Below, one piece after another: positions 60,001 through 64,000 of a stretch of DNA of 64,000 nucleotides. Source of the stretch: Bradysia coprophila (taxonomy: Eukaryota > Arthropoda > Insecta > Diptera > Sciaridae); the NCBI RefSeq assembly GCF_014529535.1, contig NW_023503464.1, positions 434,001 through 498,000 of the forward strand, given 5' to 3'. The position numbers and the translations under genes are program-made. The notes beneath the pieces are model-generated. The model had not been told where the DNA came from, did not search any database, and saw only the letters and a list, made by a program, of their open reading frames with translations. Position 1 is the stretch's first letter; every line of letters begins with the position of its first letter.

Positions 60001-60259
60001 ATGAAGTGTGTACCTTCGGTCTTTCTCGGCAGACCACACAGTCGAGTGTTAATCGAACTCATTGCATTTGGTGCAATACTTACGTTTGAATTTCTGTACA
60101 CTTTCCCAATTGAATTTAATGTAAAATTTCCCAGCCTGAGTGAAAAGAAACTTGAAGCCTTGTTTCGCATTACCTTTCAAAATATGTAGACCGAGAGCCC
60201 AGATCAGATGCTTAACAGTAAGAGGGCAGGGTTGGAAACGAAGGTCGGATATTTTTAAA
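57080..60259. other. Probable first coding intron of the GH27 gene
   Basis: 57745-57830 holds a TTAA-MITE fragment ('aaatctgctacttcttttgt', 'gaaaatcttttgcttcgac'). 58510-58680 shows 'aaaaatgaaatttaattcat' and complementary 'aatgaatgaaatttcatttt' type arms. No coding exon with GH27 motifs was recognised. Confidence 0.5.
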
Positions 60260-60490
60260 TTTAGTTGACAAAGGATTTTTAAAAAGACATTCCTCTGAGG
60301 ATTTTAACTGATTTTCTGAGGAGTTTCCATACTGTCTTTGCCGGGTTTTCAAGCACTTTCTTTAAGAGTTTGAAGATTTTCTTGGAACTCTAAAGATTCT
60401 TTTTAGTTTTCTGAGGATTTGTTGAGGATTTTCTTCGATTTTGAGACTTTTCTAGTTTTCAAAGAATTTTCTTTAGGCTGACTGTAATGA
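60260..60490. repeat. GAGGATTTTCT-rich low-complexity repeat, copy 2
   Basis: 'gttgacaaaggatttttaaa', 'cctctgaggattttaactga' and 'ttttctgaggatttgttgag'. Wording is shared with 36440-36680. Confidence 0.7.
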
Positions 60491-62620
60491 TTTACTAAAA
60501 ATATCTGCAGCTCGGTGTGAAATCTACAGACGAATCTTTTTTCGCTCTGACGATTTGGGTATCAATAGCCAGGAGGGTCTAGGGAGTGGACTGGTCACCT
60601 AAATGCCTTTCGAGCACTGAGTGACATACATTTTTGAAAGGCCCTTCGTTCATAAAAAATATAAAAACATCGTCCTAATAGGACCAGTTCGGGTCTGGGC
60701 CTCTCGAGCAGTAAACCTAGGATATATTTCACTCAGGTTACATAGTCAGACTACGACATTGGTGTTAAAATAGAGGTCTTGTGTGCAACATGTGAAATTA
60801 AATTTTTATTGAAAAAGTCAGTTGGGCCTGACAGGTTTGTTTGTCACATAGAACGATAGAACTTTCAACAAAAATTGTATTTATTGCTTCACCAACAACA
60901 CCTCAATTTTGACACCAAATTTCGTTTCGGTACAATCTAAGCTGACCAACACTCTCGCCTGTAAGTGCCCTTTTGCCACCCAAAACCGAAACAGAACTCG
61001 GACCTAGAAACCTAGACAAAAAATCCATTTTTCCTCTTACAATGGCATTGGTTTCAATCCGTAACCAATGTGCCATTGAGCTCTCGACCTAATATCTATT
61101 GCTAACCATAAGACTCATTAACAAGTAACGACGATCGCAAATCCCATTCATAAAGTAAATTGCACGTTCAATCTACAGCTACAGTAAACTGGTGATGCTT
61201 TATTGCATCTAATTTCCAATTACATCCTCCGCAAACGCGACAATCACAATCTTAAGCCAGTGCATATTCCATCATCGTTGCGCTCTTTATTCCAGAGATC
61301 AAGAGTTAACAACTTTTTTTTTCACCGTAAAATTATTTCCACACGTACACAATCATTGCATGACCGCCAGGCTAACATACATCTGTATAAGCAATTTAAT
61401 TTAATGAAAGCAAAAGCCGGCAAAAACAGAATATTTTTTCAATAAAAAAATAAAAGATTTTTGTTTGCGATGATGTTAAAAAATGTTGCTGCAATCGAAA
61501 GTCAAAAGCGTGCCTGGATTTTAATCAGTTCGTTTAGGTCGTAAAAAAAGAGCAACAAATTTGTTTAACAAAAAAACCGAACGAACGAACCCAATCTCAT
61601 TTATATTGTTGTAAACAATTTGACTATGGCTCTACCACTATGGCGGGTAATTGTGCTTTAAATTCATTTCGGTTTTATTTGTAAGAAAGTGAATTCAATT
61701 TTTATTACACTCCAAGATGTTGAGCGTTAGTGTACACAGACATAATGTGAAACAGTATACAATAATTGGTGGACCGAATGGAGTGTCTCGCTGGTACATT
61801 TACATTTTCAAGATATTCTCTTAGATTAGGTGAAAGGGTTAATCGTGATTGGGTGCGTGTGGTTTTGCTATGTTGCATTACAAAAATTACTATATCCGAT
61901 GGTGTAACCGTGTACAAGAATGACCGTGTTGAGATAAAGTCCGAAAATAATTGACCTCGAGATGTTGTCATGATATTGCATAGTCAGCACACACAAAAAA
62001 AAACGTTTAGCAATGGAAAAACATAAAACGCTTCGTTGATAAGTTCAACAAGCCGTATAGAAATGAAGATGTCTCTTGCTAATATAATTGTTTGCCTGTC
62101 TCACAACTCAGCATCAAGTATCGTCGTATATATCGTGAAGATGTAAGGTAAGGTACCGCTAAACTCTGCTTTTTGTCAAAACACTTTTTGACAAATGATG
62201 TGTTTACAGGTTACATCTTCATTCAGTTGTTAATTGGATGGGTGTTGTCTGTCAATTAATCATCCGATTAATAAATGAAAGTTGAAAGAATTACATGGTC
62301 ATAACAGTTTGGACAACCCACCATTAATCGGCATTTGTAGCGTAGGATTTTTCGTTTTGTCGTGAAAGATAGACAGAAATCCTGAATGCATTTCTTGAGC
62401 AATCAATGTAATCGTGCACTATTGCTGGTCTTGTTGTTTCACTGAAAGACACAGGATGGCCGAAAGAGGCTGTCTACTGCATGGACCTAGTATCGAACTT
62501 TAAATTTGATATTCACATGATACAGCTGTATACTGCTCAACAGCATGTAACTTAAAGCACACAACTATAATAGAGAAAATTGCCGAGTTCGGTGCTGAAG
62601 TAGAACAAATCATATTCAGT
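60491..62620. other. Intron/intergenic sequence, nothing recognised
   Basis: No GH27 exon, RNA gene or well-defined repeat could be supported. ORFs at 61203-61445 (+) and 61705-61971 (-) have no known motifs. Confidence 0.4.
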
Positions 62621-62750
62621 AATCATTTGCTATCAACGGCGACGACCAACATAAGCAATGATCCTTGGCTAATGCCGTGTTATATAACTGAAATGTTTGT
62701 TAAAACTTATGAAGTACAAGATTTCGTTCAAAAGATGTAACAGACTCGAT
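62621..62750 (-). mobile_element. TTAA-MITE family, diverged copy
   Basis: Reverse orientation: 'ttgctatcaacggcgacgac', 'gtgttatataactgaaatgt', 'gaagtacaagatttcgttc' and 'agatgtaacagactcg'. Confidence 0.65.
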
Positions 62751-63160
62751 TCTTTTTCTTTTCTTTATTCATCAAATAATCTCTTTACAACAAAATAACA
62801 ATTTTCTGAGATTCAGCCTTTCAAGGGCTTTACAGCAGCTAAATAAACGTCTAAGTGATAAATCGAGTAGCTAGATGCTCTTTAGGACGTTGAGGGAAAA
62901 CGATGGGAAAACCTCCATTTGAAATTCGAACTAAAAAACAGACTCGATTCGTAACCTTGATGTATCTGTAAAGTTATCCGGAATTCTTTGGAGCCTTTGC
63001 TTAAGAAATTATGATAGGTTATGCTAGGCTAACCAGGCAGTCCCAGTTGGGAAAGGCCAACCATACAACAACAATACATTCAATGAGCCTTCCACCTTTC
63101 TATCATTGTGTTAACTCATGCTGTTTCGTATGTGGCGATTTTTGTTTTTGATTTGTAATA

Positions 63161-63361
63161 CAGTGGACGTCAGTGAAATTTAGCCATGAATTTGTTTAAC
63201 CTGTTTTTCAGCTAATAGACAAACAAAACTGGCTCATACAACTTTATACTGGTGAAGTAATCGTTTAAACACCGATGATCAGTATTGTTTGCATTGCATG
63301 AGTGGAACAGCTGAAAAATAGCTGAAGCAAATTCATGCCTTAATTTGACTGACGTCCACTG
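63161..63361. mobile_element. Tc1/mariner-type MITE with TA target duplication
   Basis: The ends are 'cagtggacgtcagtgaaatt' and the complement of 'aatttgactgacgtccactg', with TA on both sides (63159-63160 and 63362-63363). The repeat extends over about 35 bp into 'catgaatttg'. A relic of the right end is at 1019-1062. Confidence 0.88.
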
Positions 63362-63744
63362 TATTACTAATTTAGGACAAGGGTCAATATGGTTCTTGAA
63401 ATTGAGATAGCGAAACCGTCATTTCAACTTGATTTCCACATCACCGTAGTGTTCTTTATCACTTAAAACTTATCGTCCATCTGTAGAACAGATAACCACT
63501 GAAATGTTTTTACACTGAACATATGGTTGCTGATGAATTTCCTCAACATCTATCACGTGTAAATTATGAATCCGAAAACCTATGGACAGTTTTCGGTTCT
63601 GATACTAAATCACGAACCTAGGACCTCAATCTAGCATCAATGTAATTCTCATTTAACTTAAAATGGAAGTGGCTCATGACTCTGACGTCCTAGATTGTTT
63701 TTCTTCATGGCACAAAACACACATCCATTGGTCCAAATTACGTG

Positions 63745-63994
63745 TATGGTTCTGTTGTATCCGCCTCACAGTTTTTTTTATGGGAACGGAATAGCTTTTT
63801 GTGCGGCACTCTTTCACCTATCGTTAATTCAATATCCAAGGAAAACAAAAATGGGAGTCTTATCTTCCTTCGATATTGTAAAATGGCGACCTATGAAGTG
63901 GTTATTTGATGGCACTCGAGAGGCATGCTGCACGGAAAACTGTCCCGTTCCAATTTCTGTGAAAAAAAAGTGAAGCGGATGCAACAGAACCATA
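63745..63994. mobile_element. Inverted-repeat element at the right edge
   Basis: 'tatggttctgttgtatccgc' plus 'ctcac' at the left matches the complement of 'gtgaagcggatgcaacagaa' plus 'ccata' at the right. The + strand ORF spanning 63695-63973 is mostly inside this element and is not a credible gene. Confidence 0.75.
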
Positions 63995-64000
63995 GGCGTC

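Noticed and set aside
59968..60189. 73-codon plus-strand ORF considered as a GH27 exon
   Set aside because: It contains none of the GH27 motifs (no VDDCW or cysteine pattern) and lacks a matching phase-2 acceptor.
63695..63973. 92-codon plus-strand ORF at the right edge
   Set aside because: It lies almost entirely in an inverted-repeat element and has no recognisable domain.

Overview
This window is AT-rich animal nuclear DNA. Short spliced introns with GT..AG borders, insect-type proteins and many short inverted-repeat transposons point to an insect, most likely a dipteran. A lower (nematoceran) fly such as a fungus gnat is my best guess, but the sequence alone does not prove it. Nothing here is bacterial, and there is no operon or CRISPR.

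Five protein genes can be supported by splicing exons by eye. (1) mRpL28, mitochondrial ribosomal protein bL28m, + strand, 3039-4172, five exons, intact. (2) A divergent phospholipid-scramblase-like, tail-anchored membrane protein, + strand, 6674-8333, six exons, with one in-frame TAG in exon 4. (3) An AGO1-type Argonaute, - strand, ~15231-11427, ten exons. All PIWI catalytic residues and the 5'-phosphate pocket are present, but a run of eight A/T at 14151-14158 shifts the frame at the edge of the PAZ domain. (4) A divergent PFKFB (6-phosphofructo-2-kinase/fructose-2,6-bisphosphatase), - strand, 25584-23279, five exons. Its phosphatase half is complete and about 30 residues are missing from its kinase half. 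(5) The first coding exon of a secreted GH27 alpha-galactosidase / alpha-N-acetylgalactosaminidase, + strand, 56901-57079. The rest of that gene must lie beyond the right edge or in small exons I could not find.

Layout: 1-3 kb is repeats (degenerate ~130-bp tandem array, RTE-type LINE remnant, 370-bp hairpin element). 3-8.3 kb holds mRpL28 and the scramblase, separated by ~2 kb of nested repeats. 8.3-11.4 kb is MITEs. 11.4-15.2 kb is the Argonaute. 15.2-23.3 kb is intergenic and packed with inverted-repeat elements and two minisatellites. 23.3-25.6 kb is PFKFB. 25.6-56.9 kb has no recognisable protein gene: it holds MITEs, hairpins, two tRNA-like relics and LINE debris. A possible non-coding 5' exon lies near 27.8-28.5 kb. 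57.1-64 kb is probably the first intron of the GH27 gene, again with MITEs.

The genes do not form one pathway. The striking points are that three of the four complete genes look like divergent or partly damaged paralogs of normally conserved genes, and that the window carries many distinct MITE families. These include 8-bp-duplication (hAT-type), TA-duplication (Tc1/mariner-type) and TTAA-duplication (piggyBac-type) elements. One TTAA family, present in about a dozen copies between 31 and 63 kb, carries a TATA-like box and a 12-bp palindrome centred on the DRE octamer TATCGATA.
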